A stretch of DNA of 64,000 nt, taken from the NCBI RefSeq assembly GCF_025452095.1, contig NZ_CP104877.1, positions 1-64,000 on the forward strand, read 5' to 3'. Origin of the DNA: Paenarthrobacter sp. JL.01a (GTDB lineage Bacteria; Actinomycetota; Actinomycetes; Actinomycetales; Micrococcaceae). Below, one piece after another: positions 21,706 to 32,183 of the stretch (position 1 is the first letter of the stretch; each line of letters opens with the position of its first letter). A program made the position numbers and the translations under genes. The notes under the pieces were generated by a model, which was not told the DNA's origin, did no database searches, and saw nothing but the letters and a program-made list of their open reading frames with translations.

Positions 21706-22518
21706 GTGGCGCACCAGCAGACGACGGCGGCATCTGCCGTGCCGTCCGCGAGCCAAGGGGAGGAATTGCGCCCCCGCAACAAGCGCGGCGCCTCAAATGT
21801 CATCCGAAAGATCAGCCAGATCCTGGGTGAGCTGCTCATCACGGCGGGCATTGTCCTGCTCCTCTTCGTGGCCTGGGAATTGTGGTGGACCAACGTGGAA
21901 GCCGACGCCAAGCAGACCGAGGCCGTCAAGAGCTTCGCCCAGGAATTCACTGGACCGGTGGCCCCCGCAGCACCCACGGGCCCGGTGGACTACGGAACAC
22001 CCGTCGTCGGCAAGGCTCCGGGCCACGGCGGAACCATCGGCATTATGTATATCCCGCGTTTTGGCCCGGATTACACGCGCCCCATCATCGAAGGCACGAG
22101 CTCGGACGTCCTGGATACCTTGGGGCTGGGACACTACGGAAGCACCAGCATGCCCGGGGCGCCGGGCAACTTTGCGGTGGCCGGCCACAGGCAAACCCAC
22201 GGCGCCGTCCTGGACAACATCCATACGCTGGTTCCCGGCGACAAGATCTACGTCCAAACTGCCGACGGTTACTACACCTACGTTTTCCGCAACAACCAGA
22301 TCGTTCTGCCCGACCGCACCGACGTCCTGTTGCCCGTGCCCACCCAACCGGGTGCCACTCCTACGGAAAGCTTCCTCACGATGACCAGTTGCAACCCCAG
22401 GTTCGGTGCCCAGGAACGCATCATTGCCTACTCCCTGCTGGAGAGTTGGCAACCTGCCTCAGCAGGTCCGCCGTCGGAAATTGCCGCCCAAGTAGCCCGT
22501 GCCCACGGAAAGGGGTAG
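21706..22518 (+). CDS. Class E sortase
   Basis: Membrane transpeptidase that anchors surface proteins to peptidoglycan. A cytoplasmic N-terminus leads to one helix (LGELLITAGIVLLLFVAWEL). The catalytic triad is H161 in VAGHRQTHG, C229 in FLTMTSCNPRFG and R238 in ERIIAY. MTSC instead of TLTTC is within the class E range. GTG start at 21706 with AGAGGAG 6 nt upstream, 270 residues. It heads an operon with a 56-residue membrane protein and pabA. Confidence 0.93.
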   Translation: MAHQQTTAASAVPSASQGEELRPRNKRGASNVIRKISQILGELLITAGIVLLLFVAWELWWTNVEADAKQTEAVKSFAQEFTGPVAPAAPTGPVDYGTPVVGKAPGHGGTIGIMYIPRFGPDYTRPIIEGTSSDVLDTLGLGHYGSTSMPGAPGNFAVAGHRQTHGAVLDNIHTLVPGDKIYVQTADGYYTYVFRNNQIVLPDRTDVLLPVPTQPGATPTESFLTMTSCNPRFGAQERIIAYSLLESWQPASAGPPSEIAAQVARAHGKG

Positions 22519-22521
22519 CAG

Positions 22522-22692
22522 ATGTACGCATGGATCTTCCGGAACTTGCCCGGCCCGCTGTGGGTGCGGATCCTCACTTCCCTGGTACTGGTGGGAGTAG
22601 CCCTGGTACTGATGGTCGAGTTCCTGTTCCCCTGGTTTTCCCAATTCACCACCTTGACTGACTCAACGATTGGTTTAGTGCAGCAACCATGA
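22522..22692 (+). CDS. Small membrane protein of the sortase-pabA operon (56 aa)
   Basis: A 56-residue product starting MYAWIFRNLPGPLWVRIL, then one hydrophobic helix (LVLVGVALVLMVEFLFPWF) and a short polar tail. It starts 3 bp after the sortase stop and overlaps the pabA start by four bases (ATGA), so it is very likely translated. Function unknown; a membrane-bound partner of the sortase is possible. Confidence 0.82.
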   Translation: MYAWIFRNLPGPLWVRILTSLVLVGVALVLMVEFLFPWFSQFTTLTDSTIGLVQQP

Positions 22693-23330
22693 GCACAACA
22701 AAGATTCTGGTAGTAGATAACTACGACAGCTTCGTCTACACCCTGGTGGGCTACCTCCAGGAACTGGGCGCGGAAACAACGGTCGTCCGGAATGACGACG
22801 TCACGCTTGCCGAGGCCACGGAACTGGCCGCAACCCGCGACGGCGTCCTCGTGTCCCCGGGACCAGGAACCCCAGCCGAAGCCGGCGTCTGCATCGAGCT
22901 CATCAAATGGTGCGGTGAAGCCTCGAAGCCCATGTTCGGCGTCTGCCTGGGACACCAGGCCCTCGCCGAAGCCTACGGCGGAGTGGTGACCCACGCGCCT
23001 GAGCTGATGCACGGCAAGACCTCCCCTGTGCGGCACGAAGGCAAGAGCGTCTTTGCCGGCCTCCCCTCGCCCGTCACGGCGACGCGATACCACTCCCTCG
23101 CAGCCGTTCGCGACTCCATTCCTGACATCCTGGAGGTCACCGCGGAGACCACGAACGGCGTAGTGATGGGCCTCCAGCACAAAACCGCTCCCCTCTGCGG
23201 CGTCCAGTTCCACCCGGAGTCAGTGCTCACCGAAGGCGGCTACCAGATGCTGGGCAACTGGCTGGAATCCCTCGGCATGACCGGCGCGGCCGAGCGTGCC
23301 GCGCAGCTGAGCCCGCTGATCAAGCAGTAG
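22689..23330 (+). CDS. pabA: Aminodeoxychorismate synthase, glutaminase component
   Basis: Class I glutamine amidotransferase that supplies ammonia for aminodeoxychorismate (folate) and/or anthranilate synthesis. The start ILVVDNYDSFVYTLVGYL, catalytic C86 in FGVCLGHQALAEAYGG and the QFHPESVLTEGG motif carrying His and Glu are all present. The 213-residue length is normal. The pknB-crgA neighbourhood is where actinobacterial pabA/trpG is found. No synthase subunit is nearby, so the pab versus trp role is not certain. Confidence 0.9.
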   Translation: MSTTKILVVDNYDSFVYTLVGYLQELGAETTVVRNDDVTLAEATELAATRDGVLVSPGPGTPAEAGVCIELIKWCGEASKPMFGVCLGHQALAEAYGGVVTHAPELMHGKTSPVRHEGKSVFAGLPSPVTATRYHSLAAVRDSIPDILEVTAETTNGVVMGLQHKTAPLCGVQFHPESVLTEGGYQMLGNWLESLGMTGAAERAAQLSPLIKQ

Positions 23331-23351
23331 CCGCCCGCCCCGGCCCACGCG

Positions 23352-25205
23352 CTATTTCTTGGTCGGCGTGGGCTTGGGTGCAGGGGTGTCCGTCGGTGTG
23401 GGGGTTGGCGTCGGTGTTGGCGGCGGTGCGGGAGCCTTGGCAACCGTAACGGTGACCAACTTGCCCTGATCCACCTCGGTGTTGAATACCTCGCTCTGTG
23501 CCGTGACCTTACCCGGTTCGACTTGCGAGTTCTCCTGCTCCACCACTTGCATCATCAAGCCGTTGGCCTTCAGCGCCGCCTCGGCCTCGGCCAGGGGCAG
23601 CCCGATGAGCTGGGGCATCAGTACCTTGCCGGAGGAGATCTGCAGCTCCACCGTGGAGGTGGTGGCAATCGGGGCGCCCGGTGCCGGGGCTGTGCCGATG
23701 ACCTGGCCCATGGGGACGGTGGCGCTGTGCGTCCGGACACTCTTGATGGTGCCCGTGATGCCCAGCCCCCGGAGGGCGTCTGTGGCATTGGCTTCTGTAC
23801 GCCCCACGATGTCCGCAGGTATGGTCACCGAGCTGGGACCGCTGGAGACCCTGAGGATCACCTCGCCGTCCTGGGTCACCAATGAACCGGCAGCTGGCGT
23901 GGTGTCGATTGCCGTGTCCTTGGCGACAGTATTGCTGGGCTCGCGTACGGACTTCGGCACGAGCTTCAGTGAATACAGCTTCTGGATCGCCTGGGATTCG
24001 GTCATATTCGCGACCACCGGCACCTCGATCTTGGCAGGCTCGGCGGGCTTGGCGTTCATGAGGTTGTAGAGCCAGAAACCGCCGCCGGCCAGCACCAGGA
24101 TCGTGAAGATCACCAGGGTGGCGATCCAGGCACGACGGCGGGACCTCTGGTGTGCGGGCCGCTCACGTTCCGGTGGGAGGCCCAGGGGAAGGGATTCCTC
24201 CTGTGCCGGTTCGAGGGGCTCGTCCTTGAATTGGTCCACATCCAGCAAACCCACGGCCGTGGCACTAAGGAGCTGCGTGGAGGGGTTATCGTCTTCCACA
24301 AGGTCGTTTGGATCGGTGGGGGCTTCGCTGGCCGCGACGGCTGGCACCGGGATGCCGTTGCTCGCGGCGCGGAGGGCTCGACGGAACGCGGCCGCATCCT
24401 GGAAGCGGTCCGTTCGGCTCTTCTGCAGCGCCTTGACCAGCACCGAATCCAGGGCCTCAGTGACATCCGGGTTGTGTGCACTCGCAAGGTCCGGGGTTTC
24501 GCGGACGTGCTGGTAGGCCACGGACACGGGGCTGTCGCCCACAAAAGGGGGCCTGCTGGTCAGGAGCTCATAAAGGAGGCAGCCAGCGGAGTAGAGGTCG
24601 CTGCGGGCGTCCACGGTTTCGCCCCTGGCCTGCTCCGGCGAGAGGTACTGCGCGGTTCCAACAACAGCCTGGGTTTGAGTCATCGTGGCTGCGGAATCGG
24701 CCATGGCCCGGGCGATGCCGAAGTCCATGACTTTCACCTCGCCGGTGTCTGCGCACACCATGACGTTGGCCGGCTTGATGTCCCGGTGCACAATCCCGGC
24801 CCGGTGGCTGTACTCCAATGCGGCCAGGACACCCAGCGTGTAGCCGATGGAGTCCTCGACACCCAGTTCCTTCGCCTTGATCATGTCCCTGAGCGTGCGG
24901 CCCGAAACGAACTCCATAACGATGTACGGAACACGCACGTCTTCCCCGGGGCCGCCCGGAACGGAATACTCTCCCGTATCAAAGATGGCCACGATGGAGG
25001 GGTGGTTGAGCGCCGCGACAGCCTGGGCTTCGCGCTTGAACCGGGCCTGGAACTGGGGATCCCGGGCGAGGTCCGCTCGCAGTACCTTGACGGCGATGGT
25101 CCGTCCCAGAAGGGTATCTGTTCCCTTGTAGACGTCGGCCATGCCGCCACGACCGATCAACTCACCGAGTTCGTAGCGTTCATTGAGGATGCGCTGTGAA
25201 GACAC
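23352..25205 (-). CDS. pknB: Ser/Thr protein kinase PknB with PASTA domains
   Basis: Transmembrane kinase that senses muropeptides or lipid II and phosphorylates growth and division proteins. The kinase domain has IGRGGMADVY, HRDIKPANVM and MDFGIARA. A basic juxtamembrane stretch precedes the helix (WIATLVIFTILVLAGGGFWL). Three extracellular PASTA repeats follow, then a Pro/Thr repeat tail. The GTG at 25205 has GAGGAG 9 nt upstream (617 residues). An ATG 16 codons earlier, at 25253, lacks an RBS. It is the last gene of the cluster. Confidence 0.94.
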   Translation of the reverse strand: MSSQRILNERYELGELIGRGGMADVYKGTDTLLGRTIAVKVLRADLARDPQFQARFKREAQAVAALNHPSIVAIFDTGEYSVPGGPGEDVRVPYIVMEFVSGRTLRDMIKAKELGVEDSIGYTLGVLAALEYSHRAGIVHRDIKPANVMVCADTGEVKVMDFGIARAMADSAATMTQTQAVVGTAQYLSPEQARGETVDARSDLYSAGCLLYELLTSRPPFVGDSPVSVAYQHVRETPDLASAHNPDVTEALDSVLVKALQKSRTDRFQDAAAFRRALRAASNGIPVPAVAASEAPTDPNDLVEDDNPSTQLLSATAVGLLDVDQFKDEPLEPAQEESLPLGLPPERERPAHQRSRRRAWIATLVIFTILVLAGGGFWLYNLMNAKPAEPAKIEVPVVANMTESQAIQKLYSLKLVPKSVREPSNTVAKDTAIDTTPAAGSLVTQDGEVILRVSSGPSSVTIPADIVGRTEANATDALRGLGITGTIKSVRTHSATVPMGQVIGTAPAPGAPIATTSTVELQISSGKVLMPQLIGLPLAEAEAALKANGLMMQVVEQENSQVEPGKVTAQSEVFNTEVDQGKLVTVTVAKAPAPPPTPTPTPTPTDTPAPKPTPTKK

Positions 25206-25259
25206 AGGTGTGCTCTCCTCTCGATGCGCGGGGCCGGGACGGGGCGTGGACATGGCGGT

Positions 25260-27104
25260 TTAGCGGCCTGTTGGAGACGCGGAGCTGGAAGGGTTGGCTG
25301 GTGAGGAACCGGGATTGGTTGGGATGAGCTCCTTGGACAGATAGTAGGTCACAGTGGAACCTGCCGGAACCTCGGTGCCTGCGGCCGGCGACGAACGAAC
25401 GAACGTGCCGGGCTGCTGGCTGATGGAACCGTTGACGTCCTCACCCTTGACGTACTTCAGGCCCGCGCCCTGCAGGGCACTCTGTACCTGGCTCTCGGGA
25501 AGTCCGACGCCGATGCTGGGTACTGCAACCATCTCAGGGCCCTTGGAGTAGGTCACTGCGATGGTGGTGCCCGGGTCAACAAGGCCGGTGGGGTTGAGAT
25601 CGACGACGGTGCCGGGAGCTGCCTGGTTGAAGACCTGTTGGCCGTCTACGCCCAGGCCAAGGTTGCCGAGGGCCGTTCGTACGGAATCAAAGGGCTGCCC
25701 AAGGTACTGTTCCGGGATGATGTTGACCTTCTGCGGAGTTGACTGGGTAGGCGTCGGCTTTTCCGAAGTCTGCGTAGGCGATGGCGACGGGGTGGCCGAC
25801 GACGACGTGGGGCTGGGCGACCGGCTGGTGCTGGCCGACGTCGACTGGCTGGGCGACGGGCTCGGCGAGAAGAAGCCGGACTGCGAGATCAGGAAACCAA
25901 TCAGCGCGAACAACACCAGGAGAATCAGCGCGACAAGTGGCCACGTCCACGGGCTGCGCTTTTTGCGCTCCGGTTCCGGATCGTCGAAGCGCTCGTCGTC
26001 GCTGTAGATGACCTCTTCATCGTCATTCAGCTGCCGTTCCGCCTCGAGGGCGTTGGCACGGGTCAGCGGGTTGTCAGCGGAAGCCGCAGCGGCTCCCACA
26101 GCAGCTCCGGCTGCGCCGGCGCCCAACACCGGAAGTGCGGAGGTCGCCGTCGACGACTGCTCCTTGCCGTAAGGCGAAGCCACGACGCCGGTGGGTGCCG
26201 TTGCGGTGTTGACCGGCGCCGTGATGGGGCCGGTGGCGCTTTCGAACAACAGCATTCCGGGTACGGCGGCATGTGCCGTGGCGATGTCGCCGTTGCGGAT
26301 CGCTTCTGCTGCCTCGGCGAGTTTGATGGCGTTGGCCGGCCGGTTCTTGGGGTCCTTGGCCAGCATGGACATCAAAAGCGCGCGTACTGGGACCGGCAGC
26401 GTGTCAGGAAGGGGCGGCGGAGCGTCGTTGACCTGCGCCAGGGCGATGGCGATCTGGGATTCGCCGGAGAACGGACGGTGGCCTGTCAGGCACTCGTAGC
26501 CGATGACGCCCAGCGAGTAGATGTCCGAAGAACCCGTAGCGGTCTGGCCCGTGGCCTGCTCCGGCGCCAAATACTGGGCGGTGCCCATGACCTGGCCGGT
26601 CTGGGTCAGCGGAACCTGGTCCGCCAGGCGGGCGATGCCGAAGTCAGTGACCTTGACCCGGTTGTCCGGAGTGATCAGAAGGTTGCCGGGCTTGATGTCG
26701 CGGTGCACCAAGCCCTGCGCATGGGCGACGGCGAGGGCGCGGGCGGTCTGGGCGATGATGGAGAGCGTCATGTCCGGGGACAGCACCTGCTCACGCTCCA
26801 GGATGCCGCTCAGCGGGTGTCCCGGGACGAGCTCCATCACGAGGTAGGCCGAACCGGCTTCCTCACCGTAATCGAAGACGTTGGCGATGCCCACGTGGTT
26901 CAGGAGGGCTGTGTGGCGCGCCTCGGCGCGGAAGCGCTGCAGGAAGCCGGGATCCCCCGTGTATTCCTCCTTGAGCACCTTGATGGCCACAATACGGCCA
27001 AGGATCTGGTCCTTTGCCTTCCAGACCTCGCCCATGCCGCCAATCGCAATGCGACTGGTCAGCTGGAACCTGCCGCCGAGTGTGATTCCCGAAGTAGGCC
27101 TCAC
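25260..27104 (-). CDS. pknA: Ser/Thr protein kinase PknA-like, with PASTA domains
   Basis: Second membrane kinase of the cluster (614 residues). The kinase domain carries [25 protein letters not shown] and [10 protein letters not shown] long linker leads to one helix ([19 protein letters not shown]), a Ser/Thr/Pro-rich stretch and two PASTA-like units (from [14 protein letters not shown] to TYYLSKE). M. tuberculosis PknA lacks PASTA, so this form is larger. ATG overlaps the pbpA stop by four bases. Confidence 0.92.
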   Translation of the reverse strand: MRPTSGITLGGRFQLTSRIAIGGMGEVWKAKDQILGRIVAIKVLKEEYTGDPGFLQRFRAEARHTALLNHVGIANVFDYGEEAGSAYLVMELVPGHPLSGILEREQVLSPDMTLSIIAQTARALAVAHAQGLVHRDIKPGNLLITPDNRVKVTDFGIARLADQVPLTQTGQVMGTAQYLAPEQATGQTATGSSDIYSLGVIGYECLTGHRPFSGESQIAIALAQVNDAPPPLPDTLPVPVRALLMSMLAKDPKNRPANAIKLAEAAEAIRNGDIATAHAAVPGMLLFESATGPITAPVNTATAPTGVVASPYGKEQSSTATSALPVLGAGAAGAAVGAAAASADNPLTRANALEAERQLNDDEEVIYSDDERFDDPEPERKKRSPWTWPLVALILLVLFALIGFLISQSGFFSPSPSPSQSTSASTSRSPSPTSSSATPSPSPTQTSEKPTPTQSTPQKVNIIPEQYLGQPFDSVRTALGNLGLGVDGQQVFNQAAPGTVVDLNPTGLVDPGTTIAVTYSKGPEMVAVPSIGVGLPESQVQSALQGAGLKYVKGEDVNGSISQQPGTFVRSSPAAGTEVPAGSTVTYYLSKELIPTNPGSSPANPSSSASPTGR

Positions 27105-28558
27105 TTATTCAACACCGCCTCAAAAATCTTCTTCGCGTTCGGACTGGTTAGCTGGGCACCGCTGAGCACGTCCACACCCTCCATGACGATGGTGACGGCT
27201 ACTTGCGGGTCGTTTGCCGGGGCGAACCCGGTAAACCAAGAGTTGTTCACACCGGAATCCCCGAGTTCGGCCGTGCCGGTCTTTCCGGCCACCTTGATGC
27301 CGGGAACGGCTGCGCCCTTGGCGATGCCGTTGTCCACGGCACTGGTCATCCACTCGGTGATCTGGCTGGCAATCGGCTGGGTGGTGCTGGTCCGCAGTTG
27401 TTCAGGCTTGGTTTCGCTGATGACCCGGAGGTCAGGGGCGCGAACCGTCTGAACGAGGTTCGGCTTCATCTGCACACCACCGTTGGCGATGGCGGCCGTC
27501 ATCATGTTGATCTGCAGCGGCGTGGCTTTGACGTCGCGCTGACCCACCGACGACTGGGCGAGCTGGGCCTGGTCAAGGTCCTTGGGGAAGACACTCTTGG
27601 CCTGCTGGAGCTTGAGCTGGTCACCGAAAGTCTCGCCGAAGCCGAACTTCTCGGCCTGCTGGCGGATCGCATCCTGGCCAAGATCCAGCGCGATGCTCGC
27701 GAACGGCGTGTTGCAGGACTGCTCCAAAGCAAAAGCGAACGACGCCGTCTCCCGGACGTTGCAGTTACCGCCGGCATAGTTGGGGAGGCTGGCATTCGAA
27801 CCCGGAAGCGGGAGGCTGCTGGGGTTCGGCAGCTCGCTGTCCTTGTTGTACTTGCCGGAGTTCAGGGCAGCTGCGGTGTCAATGAGTTTGAAGACAGAGC
27901 CGGGCGAGAGCAGGTTTCCCGTGGGACCGCTGACGTTCTGGTTCAGGTTGATGCCCGGGACCTGGTTCAGCTTGGCCATGTTCGCCTCCGCAGCGGCGGT
28001 GTCATGGGTGGCAATCAGGTTGGGGTCGTACGAAGGCTTGGAGACCATGGCAAGGATGGCCCCGGTCTTCGGGTTGGTGACGACGATTGAGCCGCGCTGA
28101 CCGTCAGGAATGAGGTCGTAGGCAAGCTTTTGGATGGCAGGATCCAAGGTCAGCTCAACGGAGGCGCCCTTGGGTTCCTTGCCCAGGAACATCTGACTGA
28201 TGCGGTCAAGGAACAACTGGTCCGAGTTGCCCGCCAGCGTCTCGCCCATGGACTGCTCCAGGCCGGTGGATCCAAAGCCCCTTGAGAAGAAGCCGGTGAC
28301 GCCCGCGTAAAGCTCAGGCTGCGGGTAAGAGCGCTGGAACGCGCAGGATTCCGTTCCCGGTACGGACTCCGCTACCGGTTTACCGCCCACGATGATCGCA
28401 CCGCGCTCGTTGCAGAAGGTGGCCAGGATGGCGCGCTGGTTCCACGGGTTGGCGTTGAGGTCATCCGCCCCAATGACCTGGACATAGCTGATGGCGCCGA
28501 AGATCAATGCGAACATCGCGACAGCGGCCATCCAGGAGCTGCGAATAGCCTGGTTCAT
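27101..28558 (-). CDS. pbpA: Penicillin-binding protein, class B transpeptidase
   Basis: Cell-wall DD-transpeptidase paired with the FtsW/RodA glycosyltransferase just upstream. A short N-terminal membrane segment is followed by a dimerisation domain. The catalytic serine is in GSVFKL near residue 220, the SxN motif is in EQSCNTPF and the KTG motif is in AGKTGTAEL near 424. At 485 residues it matches actinobacterial PbpA. It overlaps both neighbours by four bases. Confidence 0.95.
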   Translation of the reverse strand: MNQAIRSSWMAAVAMFALIFGAISYVQVIGADDLNANPWNQRAILATFCNERGAIIVGGKPVAESVPGTESCAFQRSYPQPELYAGVTGFFSRGFGSTGLEQSMGETLAGNSDQLFLDRISQMFLGKEPKGASVELTLDPAIQKLAYDLIPDGQRGSIVVTNPKTGAILAMVSKPSYDPNLIATHDTAAAEANMAKLNQVPGINLNQNVSGPTGNLLSPGSVFKLIDTAAALNSGKYNKDSELPNPSSLPLPGSNASLPNYAGGNCNVRETASFAFALEQSCNTPFASIALDLGQDAIRQQAEKFGFGETFGDQLKLQQAKSVFPKDLDQAQLAQSSVGQRDVKATPLQINMMTAAIANGGVQMKPNLVQTVRAPDLRVISETKPEQLRTSTTQPIASQITEWMTSAVDNGIAKGAAVPGIKVAGKTGTAELGDSGVNNSWFTGFAPANDPQVAVTIVMEGVDVLSGAQLTSPNAKKIFEAVLNK

Positions 28559-29982
28559 TGATGTTTCACCGCCTCGGTTGGTGCGCTTGGGGTCTGTCCT
28601 GTTGACGCTTTGACTGTTCCGTGGGAACTGGTGGTCGGGGACTTGTTAACCATGGGAGTGGTGTCCACGGGCCCGCGGGCCGTGTTGGAGATCATGAGCA
28701 GCAACCCCACGATGATCCAGTTGGCCAGCAGCGATGAACCTCCGGCGGCCAGGAACGGGGTGGTCAGGCCGGTCAATGGAATGAGCCGGGTGACGCCGCC
28801 GATGACCACGAAGCATTGGAGGGCAATCGCGAACGACAAGCCACAAGCCAGGAGCTTTCCGAAGGCATCGCGCGTTCCCAAGGCTGCACGGAAACCCCGG
28901 GTGAAGAGCAGCAGATAAAGCATGACCACGGCGAAAAGGCCGATCAGGCCCAGTTCCTCGCCAATGAGGGCCACGATCATGTCGCTGTTTGCGAACGGAA
29001 CAAGGTCCGGCCGGCCTTGGCCAAGCCCGGTTCCCACCAGTCCGCCATCTGCCATGCCGAACAAACCTTGGACGATCTGCCCGCTGCCGCCGGGGGACCT
29101 GCCGAAAACCTCGGGGGTGAAGGCGTTGAGCCAGCTGTCGATCCTGAAGGCAACGTGGGAGAAGATTTTCGACGCGATGAATCCGCCACCGAGGATCAAC
29201 GCGAGGCCAATGACCACCCAGGAGATGCGGCTGGTGGCCACGTAGATCATCACGATGAAAAGGCCGAAGAAGAGGACCGAGGAGCCCAGGTCGCGCTGGA
29301 AGACCAGGACTCCGATGCTCACCAGCCATGCGGTGATCATCGGTCCCAGATCCTTGAAACGCGGGAACTGCATGGGCCCGATCTTGCGGCCTGCCAGGAG
29401 GATGAGGTCCCGGTTGGACGAAAGATAACCGGCGAAGAATATGGCCAGGGTGATCTTGGCGATTTCACCCGGCTGGAAAGTCATAGGCCCGATGCGGATC
29501 CATACACTTGCGCCCAGCACCTCGCCGGCGGAGATGCCCGGCACCAGGGGCAGAACCAGCAGCAGCGCACTGACTGCGAGCGAGATATAGGTAAAACGAC
29601 GCAGAATGCGGTGGTCCTTTAGGAACCAGATCACAGCGATGGACACCGCCATGGCAATGAGCGTCCAGCGGAGCTGGTTATTGCCGGTATCGTCTCCCGG
29701 TCCGTCCATGCGGTGTATCAACGCCAGTCCGAGACCGTTCAGGGCGACGACAATCGGAAGTATTACTGGGTCGGCATACTTCGCACGGAGCCGGAGGACC
29801 ACATGGAACGCGAAAGCGGCAACTGCGAGCAGGCTCGACTGGAACCAGAAGTCGCTGTCCAGACCCTTCCCGGAATTGAGGCTGACCAGGGCGCTGGCGC
29901 CGATCCCTACGGCGAGGGCCAGCACGATAAGCAGCAGCTCGACGTTCCGGCGGGGCTTGGGGGCGGTTTCGGTCTGGATCAT
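28555..29982 (-). CDS. SEDS peptidoglycan polymerase FtsW/RodA
   Basis: Multi-pass membrane glycosyltransferase that polymerises lipid II. About ten hydrophobic segments are visible in 475 residues. Conserved SEDS motifs include MTFQPGEIAKI, FQRDLGSSVLFFG, GLGQGRPDLVPFANSDMI and LTGLTTPFLAAGGSSLLANW. It is coupled by four-base overlaps to pstP upstream and pbpA downstream. This position corresponds to rodA in M. tuberculosis; I leave FtsW versus RodA open. Confidence 0.94.
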   Translation of the reverse strand: MIQTETAPKPRRNVELLLIVLALAVGIGASALVSLNSGKGLDSDFWFQSSLLAVAAFAFHVVLRLRAKYADPVILPIVVALNGLGLALIHRMDGPGDDTGNNQLRWTLIAMAVSIAVIWFLKDHRILRRFTYISLAVSALLLVLPLVPGISAGEVLGASVWIRIGPMTFQPGEIAKITLAIFFAGYLSSNRDLILLAGRKIGPMQFPRFKDLGPMITAWLVSIGVLVFQRDLGSSVLFFGLFIVMIYVATSRISWVVIGLALILGGGFIASKIFSHVAFRIDSWLNAFTPEVFGRSPGGSGQIVQGLFGMADGGLVGTGLGQGRPDLVPFANSDMIVALIGEELGLIGLFAVVMLYLLLFTRGFRAALGTRDAFGKLLACGLSFAIALQCFVVIGGVTRLIPLTGLTTPFLAAGGSSLLANWIIVGLLLMISNTARGPVDTTPMVNKSPTTSSHGTVKASTGQTPSAPTEAVKHQ

Positions 29983-31691
29983 TTTGCCCCCTCACAGGGA
30001 GTCGGTACGGGCGAAGGAGTGGGGCTGGCAACTGCCGCCGTGCTTGGTATTGGCACTGTGGCTGTGGGCGTCGGCGTCGCTGATGGCTTGGGAGAGACTG
30101 TGCCGGACGGCGAAGTGCTGGGGCAGTTCACCGAGGCGCTGCCGTACTGCTTCAGGTTCTCCACAATCAGCTGGGCGTCGTGGAGGTCACCGGCAGGTAC
30201 AGTCTGGCGAACGCTCTGCTGGCCGTACTCGGGCAGTGAATCTACCTTGACATCGGTAACCGCTTCGAGCCGGGACAGCTGGATCGGCCCCAACCTCTGG
30301 GAGATTCCGTTGAAGATGGCAACACGCTGGTCGTATTCGCCGACGTAGTAGCGCGTCTGGGTCCAGGCGTAGCCAAGCCACAGGCCAACCACAACGCCAA
30401 GGACCACAAACGCTGCGACGGCGGGCATCAGCCAGCGGTTGCGGCGGCGGGGAGGTTCATCGATCTCGGCGCGGTCCTGCTCGGCTTTGTGCGTCAGGAC
30501 TGTGGCGGCCCGGCGTGCCACAGTGCGGCCGGCAACGGTGGGAATGGATCCGGTTTCCGCCGCTGTGGCGGCGGCGCCCACCAGTTCGTGGGGACGGCTG
30601 GCCAGTTCCTCGCGCAGGACTTCGGCAGACAGGTGTTCGCCGAGATGGGGGTCTGTGGTGGCGGGTGGTTCGTCGGAAGATTCGGAATCTTCGGACGATT
30701 CTTCCGTCTTTTCCGTGTCCTTCGCCTGATCGGCCTCTACGGAGGACGATTCTGAATCCGCCTTTGCGCCGGGCTTTGTTTTTACTGCTGCTGAAGCTTC
30801 AGGGGCCTTATCCGACGGCGTCTCGTCGGCGGACTTGGTGGCAGTGACAGCGTCCGGTTCATCGGCTGCAGCAAGCGCTGCGGCCGGTACGACGTCGACG
30901 GCGGCCGTGTTGACGTCGTCGACCGTTTCCTCGGCGATTTCCAGCATGACAACGGTGACGTTGTCCGGGGCGCCGGCCTCGAGCGTCAGGTCAACGAGGA
31001 TTTCCGCGCATTCGCGCAGGTCCTTGGTCTCGCGGACGACGCGCTCCACGACGTGTCCGGCTACATAGTTCAAGCCATCGGAGCACAGCAGCCAGCGTTC
31101 GCCGGCTTCGACGTCGAGAATGTCCAGATCCAGCTCAGGGCTGGCGTCAACATCTCCGAGCACGCGCATCAGGACGTTCTTGTGGGGATGGGTTTCCGCT
31201 TCTTCGGGACGTAGCCGGCCCTCGTCAATGAGTCGCTGGACGAAGGTGTGGTCGACACTGATCTGCTCGAATTTTTTGTTGCGCAGGCGGTAGGCGCGGG
31301 AGTCGCCAATGTGGGCGAAGTGGAGCTTTCGGTCCTCAAGGAGCAAGGCCGTGACCGTAGTACCCATACCGGACAGCTTGGGATTCTGGTGGACCAGCTC
31401 GGAAAGGAGGGAGTTGGCGGTTTGGATCTCGTCCGCCAGGACCGTGTCGGCACCGTCGGGGTAATCGTCGTGATCCAGGTGGATCATATCCAGGACTGTC
31501 GAGGCGGAAGCGACATCGCCGCCGGCATGTCCACCCATGCCGTCGGCAACCACTGCCAGATGGCGACCCACGTAAGCGGAGTCATCATTCTTGGAGCGGA
31601 TCCGGCCGACGTCGGAACGCGCCGCGTAGCGCATGATCAACGGGCGCTCCGTGGGCTTTTCCTTGTCCTTGGGGGTCTCGGGAGAGGCCAT
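29979..31691 (-). CDS. pstP: PP2C-family Ser/Thr phosphatase PstP
   Basis: Dephosphorylates the kinases and their targets. Metal-binding motifs RSDVGRIRSKNDD, VVADGMGGHAGGD, IGDSRAYR and APDNVTVVML define the N-terminal PP2C domain (to about residue 250). A long acidic, Ser/Glu-rich linker leads to a helix (WLMPAVAAFVVLGVVVGLWL) and an extracellular domain of about 100 residues with a Pro/Thr tail. At 570 residues it is longer than the mycobacterial protein, mainly in the linker. Confidence 0.95.
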   Translation of the reverse strand: MASPETPKDKEKPTERPLIMRYAARSDVGRIRSKNDDSAYVGRHLAVVADGMGGHAGGDVASASTVLDMIHLDHDDYPDGADTVLADEIQTANSLLSELVHQNPKLSGMGTTVTALLLEDRKLHFAHIGDSRAYRLRNKKFEQISVDHTFVQRLIDEGRLRPEEAETHPHKNVLMRVLGDVDASPELDLDILDVEAGERWLLCSDGLNYVAGHVVERVVRETKDLRECAEILVDLTLEAGAPDNVTVVMLEIAEETVDDVNTAAVDVVPAAALAAADEPDAVTATKSADETPSDKAPEASAAVKTKPGAKADSESSSVEADQAKDTEKTEESSEDSESSDEPPATTDPHLGEHLSAEVLREELASRPHELVGAAATAAETGSIPTVAGRTVARRAATVLTHKAEQDRAEIDEPPRRRNRWLMPAVAAFVVLGVVVGLWLGYAWTQTRYYVGEYDQRVAIFNGISQRLGPIQLSRLEAVTDVKVDSLPEYGQQSVRQTVPAGDLHDAQLIVENLKQYGSASVNCPSTSPSGTVSPKPSATPTPTATVPIPSTAAVASPTPSPVPTPCEGAK

Positions 31692-31694
31692 GGA

Positions 31695-32183
31695 CTATGG
31701 CCTCAATTCGATAACCGTCTTGCCGATTCTCACGGGGACACCGAGCTCCACCGGCAAAGCACGCGTGAGCTGCTGATCGGCGAGGTAGGTGCCGTTGGTT
31801 GAGCCAAGGTCCTCGATGAACCACCGGCTGCCCTGCGGGAACAAACGCGCATGCCGTCCGGAGGCGTAGTCGTCCTCCAGGACCAGGGTGGCTTCCTGTG
31901 CGCGGCCGAGCAGGATCGGGCTGGCGGCGAGGGGAACCGTGGTGCCCTTGAGGGGACCCTCAGTGACAACCAGCTTGCGGGCATGCTGGATGGCGGGCTG
32001 CGGTGAGGCGGCCAGTTCGGGATGCTTGCGGACTTCGCGTGCCGTGGGAACTCCGGTCACGGCCTTGCGTCCGATCTGGAAGTCGCGGCGCATGGTGGAC
32101 ACGATGCTGAAGATCAGAATCCACAGCAGCAGGAGGAACCCAAAGCGAAGCGCTGTAATGGTCAGTTCGCTGACATCGTTCAC
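31695..32183 (-). CDS. fhaB: FHA domain protein FhaB
   Basis: Phosphothreonine-binding adaptor anchored to the membrane by one N-terminal helix (LRFGFLLLLWILIFSIVSTM). The C-terminal FHA domain shows ILLGRAQEATLVLEDDYASG, RHARL and DLGSTNGTYLADQQL. Its 162 residues match FhaB/FipA, which links kinase signalling to division. ATG overlaps the fhaA stop by four bases, and pstP begins 3 bp after its stop. Confidence 0.94.
   Translation of the reverse strand: MNDVSELTITALRFGFLLLLWILIFSIVSTMRRDFQIGRKAVTGVPTAREVRKHPELAASPQPAIQHARKLVVTEGPLKGTTVPLAASPILLGRAQEATLVLEDDYASGRHARLFPQGSRWFIEDLGSTNGTYLADQQLTRALPVELGVPVRIGKTVIELRP

Noticed and set aside
23388..23430. Possible tandem DNA repeat at the pknB 3' end
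   Set aside because: It only encodes the Pro/Thr tail common in these kinases.
24150..27452. Long plus-strand frames (349 and 393 codons) opposite the two kinases
   Set aside because: The minus-strand kinases have full motif sets; the plus frames have none.
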